Shown here: one piece after another, positions 1 through 11,075 of the stretch | Numbering within the stretch: the stretch's first letter is position 1 | Layout: the number at the start of each line of letters is the position of its first letter | DNA from: Methanobacterium veterum | GTDB taxonomy: Archaea; Methanobacteriota; Methanobacteria; Methanobacteriales; Methanobacteriaceae | Length of the DNA: 64,000 bases | Assembly: GCF_000745485.1 (NCBI RefSeq) | Contig: NZ_JQJK01000016.1 | Span: 62,001 to 126,000, forward strand | Direction of reading: 5' to 3' | Position numbers and translations under genes: made by a program | The notes under the pieces: model-generated | What the model saw: only the letters and a program-made list of their open reading frames with translations | Database searches by the model: none | Told to the model about the DNA's origin: nothing

Positions 1-2
1 CG

Positions 3-740
3 TGCCCTACAATCAGGCAGCACCCTGCTTTAGTAGCTCAAGCCGTAGCTACAATAGCTACATTAATGCCTGGAAGATTTATTTTAGGGGTAGGTTCTGG
101 TGAAAATCTAAACGAACATATTTATGGAGATCACTGGCCGCCAGCACCAATAAGGATTGAAATGCTTGCAGAAGCGGTGGATGTAATCAGAACATTATGG
201 CAGGGAGGAATGCAGGACTATGATGGATGCTACTATCACGTTGAAAATGCACAAATTTATACATTGCCTAAAAAGCTTCCACTGATATATATGGCTGCAG
301 ACGGGCCAATAGCTGCAGCTACTGCTGCGGCAAATGGCGATGGACTAATTGTAAGTGGTGGGAAAAAAGAAATTTTAGACATTTTTAATGAAAATGGAGG
401 AAAAGACAGGCCGTCCTACTCGGAATTTTCACTTAGCTGGGCTGAAACTGATGAAAAGGCAGTGGATTTAGTCCATAAATACTGGCCTTTAATGGCTGTT
501 AAAGGAAATTTAAGCTGGGACATTCCTACACAGACACATTTCGAAGAACTAGCGAAGAATGTTAAAAAAGAGGATATACCTGAAAGTATTCCCTGCAGTT
601 CGGACCCGCAGGTGCATATTGACATAATAAAAGAGAATATTGGCGCCGGCTTTGACCGTATCTGCATCCAGCAAATAGGAAACAACCAGCATGAATGTAT
701 TGAATTTTACAAGAATGAAGTTTTACCTGAATTTAAATAG
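3..740 (+). CDS. LLM-class F420-dependent oxidoreductase (5' end cut by window)
   Basis: The reading frame is open from base 3, so the gene starts upstream of the window; the first internal Met (base 66) is not the start. The visible part reads HPALVAQAVATIATLMPGRF followed by LGVGSGENLNEHIYG, the hallmark of the luciferase-like (TIM-barrel) F420-dependent oxidoreductases related to F420-dependent glucose-6-phosphate dehydrogenase. These enzymes move a hydride between coenzyme F420 and an organic substrate in the cytoplasm. The substrate cannot be read from sequence. The C-terminus is intact and the gene converges on dnaJ, with a 61-base gap. Confidence 0.85.
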   Translation, partial: CPTIRQHPALVAQAVATIATLMPGRFILGVGSGENLNEHIYGDHWPPAPIRIEMLAEAVDVIRTLWQGGMQDYDGCYYHVENAQIYTLPKKLPLIYMAADGPIAAATAAANGDGLIVSGGKKEILDIFNENGGKDRPSYSEFSLSWAETDEKAVDLVHKYWPLMAVKGNLSWDIPTQTHFEELAKNVKKEDIPESIPCSSDPQVHIDIIKENIGAGFDRICIQQIGNNQHECIEFYKNEVLPEFK

Positions 741-801
741 GTAATATAAATTTGGTAGCAATTGAAAAAAAAGAATATTTTGGAGATTTAAGGGTGTTAT
801 T

Positions 802-1944
802 TTAATGCTTAATAGCGTCTTTCATCTTGTCAAAGAACCCTTTGTCTTCAGTATAAATTTCTTTACCGCTTATCTCTTCAAACTCTCTTAAAATCTCTTT
901 CTGTTTAGTGCTTAACTTTTTAGGCACGATGACTTTTGCTTTAACGTAAAGATTTCCTTTACCGTTCCAGCGTAGATGTGGCATTCCTTTACCTTTAATA
1001 CGGAATGAAGTGCCGGGCTGTGTGCCTGCAGGGATTTTTAAGCTTACTACTTCTTCTCCTATGGTTGGGATGTCTACTTCATCACCAAGAGATGCCTGTA
1101 CAAAACTTATGGGCTGTTCATAGATTAAGTCTGAGCCGTGTCTTTCAAATAGTTTGTGCGGCTTAACAGAAATCATAACGTAAAGATCTCCTGAAGGGCC
1201 GCCTTTTATTCCTACATCTCCTTCTCCAGGAACCCTGAGGCGTGATCCATCTTCAACACCCGGTGGAACTTTTATATGAATTGTACTGGTTTCCCTTACA
1301 ATTCCTTTCCCACGGCATTCATGGCATGGAGTGTCAACAATTACTCCTTCACCTCTGCAGTCCCTACATGGTGTTACATTAACAAATTGACCAAAAGGAG
1401 TTCTGTTTATATGCTGTACTTGTCCGGTACCTCCACAGGTTGTACACTGCCTTGTTTCAGTTCCAGGTTCTGCCCTTGTACCTCCACAGGTAGGACATAC
1501 TTTTTTATGGGGTACTTCTATGTCGGTTTCAAGTCCAAATGCAGCATCTTCAAGCGTAATGTCGAGTTCATAAAGTACATCGTTTCCTCTCTGTGCCTGG
1601 CTTCGTCTTCGACCTCCTCCAAAACCGAAAATATCAAATATGTCTCCGAAATCGAATCCAAAACCTTTAAAGATATCTTCAAAGTTTATATCTCTAAATG
1701 CATCTTCTGTGGAGTATCCACCCATTCCTGCATGTCCAAACTGGTCATAAGTGTGTCTTTTATCTTCATCTGAAAGAACAGCGTAAGCTTCACTTATTTC
1801 TTTGAATTTTTCTGCACATTCTGGGTCATCACTAACATCTGGGTGATATTTCATTGCTAATTTACGATAGGCCTTTTTAATATCTTTTTTATCTGATCCC
1901 TTTTCTACTCCAAGGACATCGTAATAATCACGCTTTTCTGCCAT
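802..1944 (-). CDS. dnaJ: Chaperone protein DnaJ
   Basis: A full-length type I Hsp40 of 380 residues. The J domain is N-terminal ([11 protein letters not shown] tripeptide near residue 35). A Gly/Phe-rich stretch follows (about residues 75-115), then four zinc-binding CxxCxGxG-type repeats ([32 protein letters not shown]; about residues 150-215) and the C-terminal substrate-binding domains. It delivers unfolded clients to DnaK and stimulates its ATPase. It is the last gene of grpE-dnaK-dnaJ, about 230 bases downstream of dnaK, so it may also have its own promoter. In archaea this chaperone set is generally regarded as acquired from bacteria. Confidence 0.98.
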   Translation of the reverse strand: MAEKRDYYDVLGVEKGSDKKDIKKAYRKLAMKYHPDVSDDPECAEKFKEISEAYAVLSDEDKRHTYDQFGHAGMGGYSTEDAFRDINFEDIFKGFGFDFGDIFDIFGFGGGRRRSQAQRGNDVLYELDITLEDAAFGLETDIEVPHKKVCPTCGGTRAEPGTETRQCTTCGGTGQVQHINRTPFGQFVNVTPCRDCRGEGVIVDTPCHECRGKGIVRETSTIHIKVPPGVEDGSRLRVPGEGDVGIKGGPSGDLYVMISVKPHKLFERHGSDLIYEQPISFVQASLGDEVDIPTIGEEVVSLKIPAGTQPGTSFRIKGKGMPHLRWNGKGNLYVKAKVIVPKKLSTKQKEILREFEEISGKEIYTEDKGFFDKMKDAIKH

Positions 1945-2174
1945 ATCAATCTTACCTTCACCTTTTAATCAATTCATGATAAAAATTAACTTTATTTATT
2001 GAAAAACCTTAATTTTTAAGGATTTACGCCCTGAAAACATATTTTCTCAGCACGTTAAAAATAGAAGAAGGATTTTCCTCCAACTTTTTATCTTATCTAT
2101 CTATAAAATTTTTCCTATTTATATTTATAAAAAAGGGGGAGTAATGAAAATCCCTCCCTATTTAAAGATGAAGC

Positions 2175-4052
2175 TTATTTTTTAACTTCATAGTCTGCAT
2201 CGATGGTGTCGTCATCTCCGCCCTGCTGGTTTCCTTGAGCACCCTGTGCATCCTGTTGGGCTTGCTGCTGAGCTTGTTGGGCCTGCTGTGCTTCCTGGTA
2301 GATTTTAGCACCTACTTCCTGGACCACTTTAGTTAGCTCTTCAGTTTTACTTTTAATTGCAGCGATATCGTCTCCTCCAGTTAAATCCCTGAGTTCTTTA
2401 ACTAAAGATTCTATTTTCTCTTTCTGGTCTTTATCTACTTTGTCGCCCAGTTCTTCAAGAGTTTTTTCTGACGTATATATCATTGAATCAGCGTCATTTC
2501 TGACCTGGATTTCTTCCTGCCTCTTTTTATCTTCTTCAGCGTGCATTTCAGCGTCTTTAATTTTCTGGTCAATTTCGTCCTGTGATAATTTAGTTGAAGC
2601 AGTTATTGTAATTGCCTGCTCTTTACCAGTTCCCATATCTTTAGCTGAAACGTTCATGATACCGTTTGCGTCTATATCAAATGTTACTTCGATTTGAGGC
2701 ATTCCTCTTGGTGCTGGTGGTATTCCTACTAACTGGAACCTTCCAAGGGTTGTGTTATCATATGCCATTGGCCTTTCACCCTGCAGGACGTGGATATCTA
2801 CAGATGTCTGGTTGTCTGCTGCAGTTGAAAATATCTGGCTTTTCTTGGTTGGAATGGTGGTGTTTCTTTCTATTAATTTGGTAGATACATTACCAAGAGT
2901 TTCTATTCCGAGAGATAATGGTGTAACATCAAGTAATACGAGGTCTTTGATTTCTCCTGCTAAAACTCCGCCCTGAATTGCAGCACCCATAGCTACACAT
3001 TCCATTGGGTCTATTCCTCGCTCAATTGATTTACCTATGAATTTTTCAACAAAGCTCTGTACAGCTGGCATCCTTGTTGGTCCACCTACTAATATAATTT
3101 TGTCAACGTCAGATTTGGACATTTTAGCATCGGATAATGCCTGTTCCATTGGTCCACTACATCTTTTAATGATTGGGTCAACTAATTCTTCGAGTTTAGC
3201 CCTTGTTAATGTAGTTGTCAGGTGTTTTGGACCTTCTGCAGTTGCAGTTATGAATGGGAGGTTTATGTCAGATGTTAAGGTTGTTGAAAGCTCGATTTTT
3301 GCTTTTTCAGCTGCTTCTCTTAATCTTTGGACAGCCTGGTCATCATTCATGATGTCTATTCCAGTTTCTCTTTTGAATTCATCTGCGAGGTAGTTCATGA
3401 TTGCATTGTCCATATCGGTTCCACCGAGTTTGGTGTCACCACTTGTGGATCTAACTTCAAATACTCCTCCACCGAATTCCATAACGGTTACATCGAGTGT
3501 TCCGCCACCGAAATCGAAAACCATAATTTCAAGTTCTTCTTCCTGCTCTTTATCGATACCGTATGCTAAACTTGCTGCTGTAGGTTCATTTACTAGTCTT
3601 ACAACTTCAAGACCTGCAATTGTACCTGCGTCTTTTGTAGCAGTTCTCTGGTTGTCGTTGAAGTATGCTGGGACTGTAATAACAGCTTTTTGCACTTCTT
3701 CACCGAGGAAAGCTTCTGCATCTTTTTTAATCTTTTGTAAGATAAAAGCAGAAATTTCTTGAGGAGTGTATTGTTTTCCGAGGACATTCACTTTATAATC
3801 TGTACCCATACTTCTTTTTATGGCACTTATGGTGTTTTCAGGGTTTGTTACAGCCTGTCTTCTTGCAGGTTCTCCAACTAACCTCTGTCCGTCAGAAGTA
3901 AATGCAACGTAACTTGGGAAAGCTTTTCCGTACTGGGTTGCCCCTTCTGCACTTGGTATGATGGTTGGCTTTCCACCAACTAAAACTGCTGCTGCGGAGT
4001 TACTTGTTCCAAGATCTATACCTATGATTTTTTCTTTCTTATTATTAGCCAT
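2175..4052 (-). CDS. dnaK: Molecular chaperone DnaK (Hsp70)
   Basis: A complete Hsp70 of 625 residues. The ATPase domain carries [14 protein letters not shown] at the N-terminus, [28 protein letters not shown] and VGGPTRMP. The substrate-binding domain follows, then a Gln/Ala-rich tail (about residues 588-610) ending in DYEVKK. It binds exposed hydrophobic peptides in an ATP-driven cycle with DnaJ and GrpE. It lies 67 bases downstream of grpE, consistent with one transcript. The N-terminal ATPase signature reads GTSNS where most bacterial proteins have GTTNS, a common variant. Confidence 0.98.
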   Translation of the reverse strand: MANNKKEKIIGIDLGTSNSAAAVLVGGKPTIIPSAEGATQYGKAFPSYVAFTSDGQRLVGEPARRQAVTNPENTISAIKRSMGTDYKVNVLGKQYTPQEISAFILQKIKKDAEAFLGEEVQKAVITVPAYFNDNQRTATKDAGTIAGLEVVRLVNEPTAASLAYGIDKEQEEELEIMVFDFGGGTLDVTVMEFGGGVFEVRSTSGDTKLGGTDMDNAIMNYLADEFKRETGIDIMNDDQAVQRLREAAEKAKIELSTTLTSDINLPFITATAEGPKHLTTTLTRAKLEELVDPIIKRCSGPMEQALSDAKMSKSDVDKIILVGGPTRMPAVQSFVEKFIGKSIERGIDPMECVAMGAAIQGGVLAGEIKDLVLLDVTPLSLGIETLGNVSTKLIERNTTIPTKKSQIFSTAADNQTSVDIHVLQGERPMAYDNTTLGRFQLVGIPPAPRGMPQIEVTFDIDANGIMNVSAKDMGTGKEQAITITASTKLSQDEIDQKIKDAEMHAEEDKKRQEEIQVRNDADSMIYTSEKTLEELGDKVDKDQKEKIESLVKELRDLTGGDDIAAIKSKTEELTKVVQEVGAKIYQEAQQAQQAQQQAQQDAQGAQGNQQGGDDDTIDADYEVKK

Positions 4053-4119
4053 TATATCACCTTATTTTACTAACATTTCATAATTTTTGTAAATATTTTT
4101 TAATTTAAAACATAATCGG

Positions 4120-4635
4120 TTATTTTTTGCAAACTTTAACCATTGCACATTTGATTACTTTTGATTTGAGGGAGTATCCCTTTGCAAGTTCTTCGGTTAC
4201 GACCCCACTTTCATAGTCTTCATGGTTTTCTGTCATCAATGCTTCATGTTTAAATGGGTCGAATTTTTCACCGGTAGTTGGAATTTCTTCAAGTCCTTCT
4301 TTTTCAAGTACATTTTTAAGGTTTTTATAGATTAATTCGACACCTTCTTTGAGGTTTTCACCTTTTTCACTTGATTTTAGGGCTCTTTCTAGGTCTTCAT
4401 AAGTGTCTATCAATTTGATAATCAGGCCTTCATTGGCATACTTTCTGAAGCTGTCAATATCTTTTTCTGATCTTCTCTTGTAGTTTTCAAAATCAGCCTG
4501 AAGACGCTGCAGTTGTGAGAAATAATCATCGATTTTCTGATCCTTTTCTTCAATCTGCTTGTTTAGATCTTCAATTTCTGATTCTTTCTCTTTCAGATCA
4601 TTTTTTAGCGTTTTTAACTCATCTTTATCAGTCAT
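4120..4635 (-). CDS. grpE: Nucleotide exchange factor GrpE
   Basis: 171 residues. A highly charged N-terminal coiled coil (about residues 1-55, heptads rich in Glu/Lys/Leu) is followed by the GrpE core with [27 protein letters not shown], and a C-terminal beta domain ending MVKVCKK. It forms a dimer that promotes ADP release from DnaK. It is the first gene of the chaperone operon; the start ATG has AAGGTGAA just upstream. The spacer to the divergent regulator at 4978 is AT-rich and must hold both promoters. Confidence 0.95.
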   Translation of the reverse strand: MTDKDELKTLKNDLKEKESEIEDLNKQIEEKDQKIDDYFSQLQRLQADFENYKRRSEKDIDSFRKYANEGLIIKLIDTYEDLERALKSSEKGENLKEGVELIYKNLKNVLEKEGLEEIPTTGEKFDPFKHEALMTENHEDYESGVVTEELAKGYSLKSKVIKCAMVKVCKK

Positions 4636-4977
4636 TAATTCACCTTTTGTAGTGATAAAAATAATAGTAATCTTTAATAGGTTATAGTTACAAAAGGTTA
4701 TATAAATCTTTCTACCAATATAATTAATTGTATAAAAAAGCAGAGTGTTTGTATTAAATTTCTTTATAAGTTCATATTTAATAACTTACTGCAAGACAAT
4801 TATATTATAAATTGGAACGTTGTTTAAAATTTTTAAAGTGTATAAATTTAGATACGGTAACACTTGCATAACATTCAGGTCATGAATATATGAATACTAA
4901 TATCTAATTAATGGAACTTCATATATAAATTTTAAATGGAGATATTTAAACTAAATAACTTTAATCAGGGATGAAAA

Positions 4978-5454
4978 ATGGATCTTGAAGCAATACTTGA
5001 TGTCATGGGATGTAAGACAAGAAGAGATATACTAATTTTATTAACAGGGGAGCCCCGTTTTGTAAGTGAAATATCAAAAGAACTTGAAATAGGGCAAAAA
5101 GCTATTATTGAACATTTAAAGGCAATGGAAGAGTTAGGACTTTTAAAATCTTCTTTTCAAAAGATAGAACGAGGTCGCCCTAGAAAATATTATGATATAT
5201 CTCAAAAAGTCGAAATTCAGATATGTATAGATAGGGATACTATCAAAATGGACGTTAAAGGGGATGATTTCTCAAAATTACAGGAGATAGAGGCCCGGTT
5301 CAGTTTAGGGCATGAAGATGTAATTGAAGATCTAGAAGAATTAATAGACAGATATGACAAAGCAAAAAAATATGCTGAAATATTGTTAATGGAAGCAAAG
5401 AGAAGAAAAAATATAATCAAATTATTAGAAGGGAATATTGAACGTCCCTATTAA
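4978..5454 (+). CDS. ArsR-like winged-helix transcriptional regulator
   Basis: 158 residues with an N-terminal winged helix-turn-helix (about residues 5-75): [20 protein letters not shown], then [20 protein letters not shown] and a wing containing GRPRKYY. The C-terminal half is charged and helical and could mediate dimerisation or sensing; no metal-binding Cys cluster is evident. The gene is divergent from grpE-dnaK-dnaJ and shares a 342-base spacer with it, so control of the heat-shock operon or of itself is plausible but only inferred. An AT-rich TATA-like element (catatataaatttt) lies about 60 bases before the ATG. Confidence 0.8.
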   Translation: MDLEAILDVMGCKTRRDILILLTGEPRFVSEISKELEIGQKAIIEHLKAMEELGLLKSSFQKIERGRPRKYYDISQKVEIQICIDRDTIKMDVKGDDFSKLQEIEARFSLGHEDVIEDLEELIDRYDKAKKYAEILLMEAKRRKNIIKLLEGNIERPY

Positions 5455-5668
5455 CTTTAATTTTGCATTATTTTGAATCTAAGTTAATTTCTGGAACTTA
5501 AAATTAGGTTCAAAAAATATTTAATAGAATTAATTTTTTTTATTTAGTAAGATATCAAACTATTTTAAAGTTTATATTAAAATGTGACGATTTATTTTAA
5601 AAAATAGGAATTTAAAGATAATCAAAAGCTATAAAAGCTTTTGATCATCTAATAATTAATTTAGCTAA

Positions 5669-6544
5669 TTAGCAAGAAGCTAAAACAGTCATTCCGGGCT
5701 TACTTGAAGTAGCCTTGAACATGGTACTGTAGCCGTAGCTTGAGTATGGAACATCTACCCATGCACCGTTTTGATACAGTTGAACTGATCTGTGTCGTGC
5801 TGAGTATGCTGTGCTGTACTGAACTATTCTTGAATGGATACCTGCTGCAGAGAGTTTTCCGTATAGGTATTCACTCATTGCCCAGCAGTCTCCGCTTCCT
5901 ATTGCTACCATTCCAGCTGCTGTACTGGCTGAGTGACTGTAACCGTATTTAGCACCGCTTGCAAGGATCGCTGATAAAGATGCAGATGATGTTGTACTGG
6001 TTTTTTTAGCTGTGCTTGTGCTCTGTTTTTTAGTTGTACTTGTTGTCTCTTTTTTAGTTACACTTGTAGTTGTTGAGCTTGTTTTGTTTACACTAGATTT
6101 AGTGGTAGTTGTTGAGCTTTTGGTTACGTTTGTTTTATCTGTTGATTTGACGTTACTAGAACTTGTAGAAGTTCCAAATGCTTCTTCAAATATGTTTACA
6201 CCGTTTATGTCTTCCATTGCACATGTTGTTTGATTTGCAACCCATCCATCTACGATTATACTGGAATCGTTCTGGAAGTATTTAACTGCTAGTTCTGTGT
6301 ATGGACCAAATGATCCATCAACGTCTCCAGTGTAATATCCCTGTTCTTTGAGCCATTTCTGTAATTCAACAACGTATGTTCCGTTTGCTCCTATTTTTAA
6401 GCCCTTTTCCGTAACCGCATTTACGGATGAGCTTTGTGTTACATTAAAAGTTGTATTTTGGATTTCAGTAGCTGCTGCAAATGGCAACGTACTGAACATC
6501 ACACATACTGCAACCATCGTTGCATATGTGAGTTTCCGCTTAAT
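5669..6544 (-). CDS. Secreted peptidoglycan-binding / pseudomurein endoisopeptidase-like (C71) cysteine peptidase
   Basis: From an ATT start at 6544 the protein is 291 residues. A signal peptide (KRKLTYATMVAVCVMF, cleavage near FAAA) precedes a PG_binding_1-like domain (LKIGANGTYVVELQKWLKEQ, then GYYTGDVDGSFGPYT). A Ser/Thr/Lys-rich linker of about 60 residues follows, then a C-terminal papain/transglutaminase-like domain with GSGDCWAMSEYLY, ARHRSVQL and WVDVPY, giving a Cys-His-Asp triad at about residues 220, 251 and 264. Known C71 enzymes cut the peptide cross-links of pseudomurein, so a role in wall growth or turnover is inferred. The first in-frame ATG (6517) has no ribosome binding site and would remove the basic N-region of the signal peptide; GGAGG sits 7 bases before the ATT. 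Confidence 0.75.
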   Translation of the reverse strand: MKRKLTYATMVAVCVMFSTLPFAAATEIQNTTFNVTQSSSVNAVTEKGLKIGANGTYVVELQKWLKEQGYYTGDVDGSFGPYTELAVKYFQNDSSIIVDGWVANQTTCAMEDINGVNIFEEAFGTSTSSSNVKSTDKTNVTKSSTTTTKSSVNKTSSTTTSVTKKETTSTTKKQSTSTAKKTSTTSSASLSAILASGAKYGYSHSASTAAGMVAIGSGDCWAMSEYLYGKLSAAGIHSRIVQYSTAYSARHRSVQLYQNGAWVDVPYSSYGYSTMFKATSSKPGMTVLASC

Positions 6545-7360
6545 TGTACCGCCTCCGATTCTATGACAATGTCATAGGAAAATTTCTTGACCCAGTAGCC
6601 CACCTACTATGGTATCGCTTATTTCATAATACAATTTCAGTGCAATATTATGATTTTTTAGTTTTAATACATAATTTAAGTAGTGTATTATGAAAGTTTT
6701 TAACCATTTAAGCTATTCTGGGACAGCATTAGTTCACATCAGGATCACATATAAATGTTTTGGTTTTTTTTCAAAAAATCGGCACTCTTATAGCGTATTT
6801 TTGAATTTAAGGCATCCTGATAACGTATTTAACAATCGTTTCTCGGGCGAACTCACTGCATTGTTATTTTTAAGAAAATAGCCTAATTTATACTTTATTT
6901 CCATAAAATAACTTCATTTAGAGCTTTTGTATCAGCACCTCTGCAGTCCGAAGGGGGTCTCAAATGGTGTGGAATACACGCTAGAGTAATGTCAAATATA
7001 AATGGCTTAATAGCCAAATGGAACAAGTAATAGAATTACTAACCTGATTTGAAAGTTTTTAAAGGTTTTTCTAAAATAAGTCATTTCCTTGCTATTTTGC
7101 CCTATTTTTGCCTTTAAAATTAGTTAATACTAACTTTACTTTATAACTGAACGTAATATTATATTGTATATATTTAATACTTGAAAATGGACTTTAATCA
7201 TAAAATCTACTGTGAAATTAAGAAATGTTAAGATGATCATTCTAAAAAGAGAATTATGTGAATTACTTTTGTAATTATTATTAAGGAATATAATATTCAA
7301 GAATGTAAAAAAAGAAAGGATAGAGATGCTGTATTAACATCCTATTTCTGTATAAATCTT
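6545..7360. other. Long spacer without a supported gene
   Basis: About 800 bases of AT-rich sequence between two minus-strand secreted-protein genes. A 63-codon open frame starts at 6690 on the plus strand, but it has no ribosome binding site and an unremarkable composition, so it is not called. A short GC-richer patch (about 6935-7000) stands out from the surrounding sequence but forms no convincing tRNA or hairpin. No other feature was recognised. Confidence 0.4.
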
Positions 7361-8134
7361 TTATTCCGGATAAAAATCTTTTAATATGTCTTTAAATTTG
7401 GGTGGTTTGTATTCAGGTAGTGCAGTGTTAAGCATCTTGTTAATGGTGTTATCTACTTCGTTAAGGGTTAAAAATCCTGTTTTTCCTGCATTTTTATTGA
7501 AATCATTCCATGTGGTCATAATTTGTCCATTTTGGTCGTTGAAGTAAATACAATATACTGAATCGCCACCATCAAAATTATACTTACGCGCTTCTACTTT
7601 CCATACGTTTTTTCCATTTAAAGATACTTTAACGGGTTTTGAATTATTATAACAGCTGCCTAAGTCGGCATAGGCTGTTATGATGGATGCGGCGTATTGG
7701 GCTTTTAATTCATTGAGAGGTATCCATGAGGATTTTGCGTCTGTTTTTTTGCTTGCACAGTTTTTTGCATTAACAGTAACAGAATAAATGGGTCTATTTT
7801 TTTCGCCAGTTACTTTTATAATCCAATATTTATTATCGGGGCTTAATTTAGCGTTAAAATCCATTTTTTCATAATAATAAAACTCACAATCAAAATTATC
7901 ATCGTATAATTTAGCAATTGAAATAGCTTTATTTTTATCAATTGTAATGGTGTTATTACTATCAATTGAAGATAAATTTGTTTTATTCTTCTCTTGAATT
8001 GGTGCTAAGTGTACAGATTGATCATTAATTATATTACTATTATCATTATTATTGCCATATGTGCCATACGTACCATACATCCCTAAAACTAAAAATGCCA
8101 CAAATAGTAGGCCTAATGCCTTAAAATATTTCAT
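7361..8134 (-). CDS. Hypothetical secreted protein
   Basis: 257 residues beginning with a classical export signal (MKYFKALGLLFVAFLVLGMY) followed by a short repeat (GTYGTYGNNN) and an Asn/Ser-rich segment. The mature part (about residues 60-257) is a soluble alpha/beta-looking domain with ISIAKLYDDNF, YWIIKVTGEKNRPIYSVTVN and VWKVEARKYNF, reminiscent of PepSY-like extracellular domains, though not firmly assignable. The start has GGAG 10 bases upstream. It follows the peptidase gene on the same strand but 816 bases away, so co-transcription is unlikely. Function unknown. Confidence 0.7.
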   Translation of the reverse strand: MKYFKALGLLFVAFLVLGMYGTYGTYGNNNDNSNIINDQSVHLAPIQEKNKTNLSSIDSNNTITIDKNKAISIAKLYDDNFDCEFYYYEKMDFNAKLSPDNKYWIIKVTGEKNRPIYSVTVNAKNCASKKTDAKSSWIPLNELKAQYAASIITAYADLGSCYNNSKPVKVSLNGKNVWKVEARKYNFDGGDSVYCIYFNDQNGQIMTTWNDFNKNAGKTGFLTLNEVDNTINKMLNTALPEYKPPKFKDILKDFYPE

Positions 8135-8631
8135 TTTAACACTCTCCTGATTTTTTATTTAAATATAAACTAATAAGCCAAATAAAACAACTATAAGTCC
8201 TTTTTATACAAATAATTCATTCTAAAAGCATTTTATAATTGCATTATCAAAGGCATATCAGTTAATATATAATATAAAATGCTCTAATTGATAAACTTTA
8301 CGTATGAAATTATTAAAACCGGTTAAACACCTTAAAAGTGGATTTAAGCATGATAATACTGTCGAAAATTATGAAATATCTCAAAAAATAGGAATTAAAT
8401 AATACATGACAAATATGGTACAAACCTAAATTAGCATTATTCACTTGAAAGATAATTCAAATCTTTTAAGCTAATATCTAACTATGCTTTCTTTTTTAGC
8501 ACAATATAATTTATATAAAAACTAATATTCAAATTTGTTCATTTAAAAAGCTTAATATGGATGTATTACAAGATAGGATTATAAACAGACAAATATGTCA
8601 GGTCATATTTGTAATACATAAAAAAAAGAAA
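8135..8631. other. AT-rich spacer without a supported gene
   Basis: About 500 bases between two minus-strand genes. A 32-codon open frame (8304-8402, plus strand) is present but lacks a ribosome binding site. No repeat, RNA or operator was recognised; promoter elements for the secreted protein at 7361 must lie at its left side. Confidence 0.4.
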
Positions 8632-10941
8632 TTAATTGGTTTTATAATGTAAAGCCGCAATAGCAGCCTGTCCTAAAGATACAGAACCATCTCCAGCGCA
8701 TGTGTTTTTATGTTGAATAAAATCATATCCATTTTCGGTTACAACATCTTTTATGGTTTTACTTATGGTCTCATTGTAAAATACGCCACCAGTTCCACCA
8801 ATTACATCCACGTCAGTTTTATCTGCTACTTTTATACCTAATTTTGCAAGGCCTTCAGCAACAGCCCTTTGCGCAGAACATGCAATATCTGTTACAGGCA
8901 TACCTTTCTTTTTATTTTCTAAAACTGAAAGCAGTATTTTAGATGTGTTAAGTATATACATTTCGTTATGTTTTTTAATTTCAACAGGAATTTCACAAGT
9001 ATCTGCACCATAATAAGCTACAGACTCAAGTTTCATAGCACATTCACCTTCATATGTTCTTTCACCGCAAATTCCCAGTGCAGAAGAGAGTGCATCAAGA
9101 ACACGTCCTGTGCTTGTTGTTTTCTGGATATTAAAACCACGTTCAAGCTGTTTTAATATAAGGTCTATTTCTTTTTCGCCGTGTTTGAAATAAGTAACAT
9201 ATTCGTTTTTCATGAGTTTTTTAAGCTCTTCATCCTCATAAAACTCATGCAACATGGCTATAACCATCCTTATAGGATATTTAGTAGTTAAATCTCCACC
9301 TGCCATATTTTGGGGCATTAAACTTCCTAAACGATTGTAGTTTTCGCCTGTAACATGCAGTATCTCACCACCCCATGCAGATCCGTCATCTCCATAACCT
9401 ACACCGTCGGCAGCGATACATATCAATTCATCAATTCCATGATCTACAAATAACGCCCCTGCATGCGCATGGTGGTGCTGGACGCCGAAAACATCACATT
9501 CAAACTTTTCACTCAGCTCATGTGCAAGTTTAGTTGTAAAAAACATTGGATGAAGGTCACATGCTACAGCATCTATTTTTTCAACCCTTGTTATGTCTAT
9601 CATGTAATCTATAGCTTCCTGAAGGTATTTATAAGTTTCATACTTGGTTGTATTGCCGATATGCTGTGATACGTAGCATTTTTTATCTTTAAGAAGAGCA
9701 AAAGTTACATCTAGTTCAGGTCCAAGTGCAAGAATGTTTATATCTCCAGCTATATTTGAGAAATCGTATGGTTCTGGCACATATCCTCTAGAACGCCTTA
9801 TAAAAGCCAAATCTCCAGCTCTAAATCTAATAACCGAATCATCACACCGGTTAATTATTTTTCTATCATGGAGGAGGCAGTAATCTGCAATTCCTTCTAT
9901 TTTGTTTACAATTTCCTCATTATCTATGAGCATGGGTTCTCCAGGTATATTGGCTGATGTCATAATATAAGCTGGTTCACTGGTTTCCTGGAATAGCAAA
10001 TGCTGCAGTCCCGAGTAAGGAAGCATTACTCCAAGATTATGGAGATCTGGTGAAACAGAAGGGGCTAAATAGTAGTCACTGTTCTTGTTAAGCACGACTA
10101 TGGGTCTCCTTCTTGATATGAGGGTCTCCTCTTCAAAATCCCTTACCTCTGCAAATGTTTTTATGGTTTCAATATCTGGTGACATGCATGCAAAGGGTTG
10201 GTTCATCCTTCCAAGCCGTTTTCTTAAAGTAATGACAGGATCATCTTCTGTTGTCTTTGCAACAAGATGAGTTCCACCTATTCCTTTTATAGCAAGCACA
10301 TTCCCTTCATCTATGAGTTTTGCAGCCTCTTTTATTGGATCTTCCACGTTTAAAACTTCATCTTTGTAGAGGAAAACAGAAGGCCCGCATGTGGGACAGC
10401 AGGTTGCCTCAGCGTGGTAACGGCGGTCCAGTGGATCTCTATATTCAACCATGCACTCATCGCACAGGGGAAACTCATCCATGGATGTCCGCACGCGGTC
10501 ATAAGGAATTGATTTTATAACTGTAAAACGAGGTCCGCAATCAGTACATGCGGTAAATGGATATTTGTACCTTTTATTTCCTTGAGTAAGTGTTTCTTCC
10601 AGGCATTTATCGCATATTGCAACATCTGGGGGAATTACAGAAGACCCTGAAAAGTCGGCAGAACTTTCAAGGATCATAAAATTATCAAATTCTGGCTCTT
10701 CATGAAGACCTAACCATTCTATTTCCAGGTGAGTTATCTTAGATATTGGAGGTTTATTCTGCTTTAAATTTTTTGCGAAATTCTTTATTTCTTCTTTTTT
10801 TCCTTCTAGGATAATTTCTACACTGTTTCCAAGATTTCTAACATATCCATTAAGTTTCATTTCATCTGCTATCCTGTAAACTGTTGGTCTAAATCCAACG
10901 CCCTGAACGATCCCCTGAACTAAAATCCTGGCTTTTTCCAT
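8632..10941 (-). CDS. hypF: Carbamoyltransferase HypF (NiFe-hydrogenase maturation)
   Basis: Full length at 769 residues. Domains in order: acylphosphatase ([18 protein letters not shown], residues 8-90), two zinc-finger-like segments (CDKCLEE with CTDCGPRFT, then CDECMVEY with CCPTCGP, residues 105-190), a YrdC/SUA5-like domain ([10 protein letters not shown] onward) and a Kae1-like carbamoyltransferase domain with [10 protein letters not shown]. HypF uses carbamoyl phosphate and ATP to carbamoylate HypE, the source of the cyanide ligands of the NiFe active site. The gene is divergent from larB across a spacer of about 130 bases, so two nickel-enzyme cofactor genes share this region. Confidence 0.97.
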   Translation of the reverse strand: MEKARILVQGIVQGVGFRPTVYRIADEMKLNGYVRNLGNSVEIILEGKKEEIKNFAKNLKQNKPPISKITHLEIEWLGLHEEPEFDNFMILESSADFSGSSVIPPDVAICDKCLEETLTQGNKRYKYPFTACTDCGPRFTVIKSIPYDRVRTSMDEFPLCDECMVEYRDPLDRRYHAEATCCPTCGPSVFLYKDEVLNVEDPIKEAAKLIDEGNVLAIKGIGGTHLVAKTTEDDPVITLRKRLGRMNQPFACMSPDIETIKTFAEVRDFEEETLISRRRPIVVLNKNSDYYLAPSVSPDLHNLGVMLPYSGLQHLLFQETSEPAYIMTSANIPGEPMLIDNEEIVNKIEGIADYCLLHDRKIINRCDDSVIRFRAGDLAFIRRSRGYVPEPYDFSNIAGDINILALGPELDVTFALLKDKKCYVSQHIGNTTKYETYKYLQEAIDYMIDITRVEKIDAVACDLHPMFFTTKLAHELSEKFECDVFGVQHHHAHAGALFVDHGIDELICIAADGVGYGDDGSAWGGEILHVTGENYNRLGSLMPQNMAGGDLTTKYPIRMVIAMLHEFYEDEELKKLMKNEYVTYFKHGEKEIDLILKQLERGFNIQKTTSTGRVLDALSSALGICGERTYEGECAMKLESVAYYGADTCEIPVEIKKHNEMYILNTSKILLSVLENKKKGMPVTDIACSAQRAVAEGLAKLGIKVADKTDVDVIGGTGGVFYNETISKTIKDVVTENGYDFIQHKNTCAGDGSVSLGQAAIAALHYKTN

Positions 10942-11075
10942 TTTGTATTCCTCTAAAATATGTTTAATTGTACGGACTATTATTTTAATGAGTTAAATAA
11001 AATAAGTTATACATTCAAAATATTAATTTATACTTCGATCTTTATATAGTGAAGTGGACAATATTTAGTGATACC

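Noticed and set aside
1276..1773. 165-codon frame opposite dnaJ
   Set aside because: It is the antisense shadow of the zinc-finger region of dnaJ, with no site or family features.
6690..6881. 63-codon open frame on the plus strand
   Set aside because: No ribosome binding site, no recognisable motif, and a composition like the surrounding spacer.
6935..7000. GC-richer patch as a tRNA or riboswitch
   Set aside because: No cloverleaf, T-loop or consistent stems could be drawn.
8304..8402. 32-codon frame starting MKLLKPVKHLKSG
   Set aside because: No ribosome binding site and no support beyond an open frame of a length expected by chance in AT-rich DNA.
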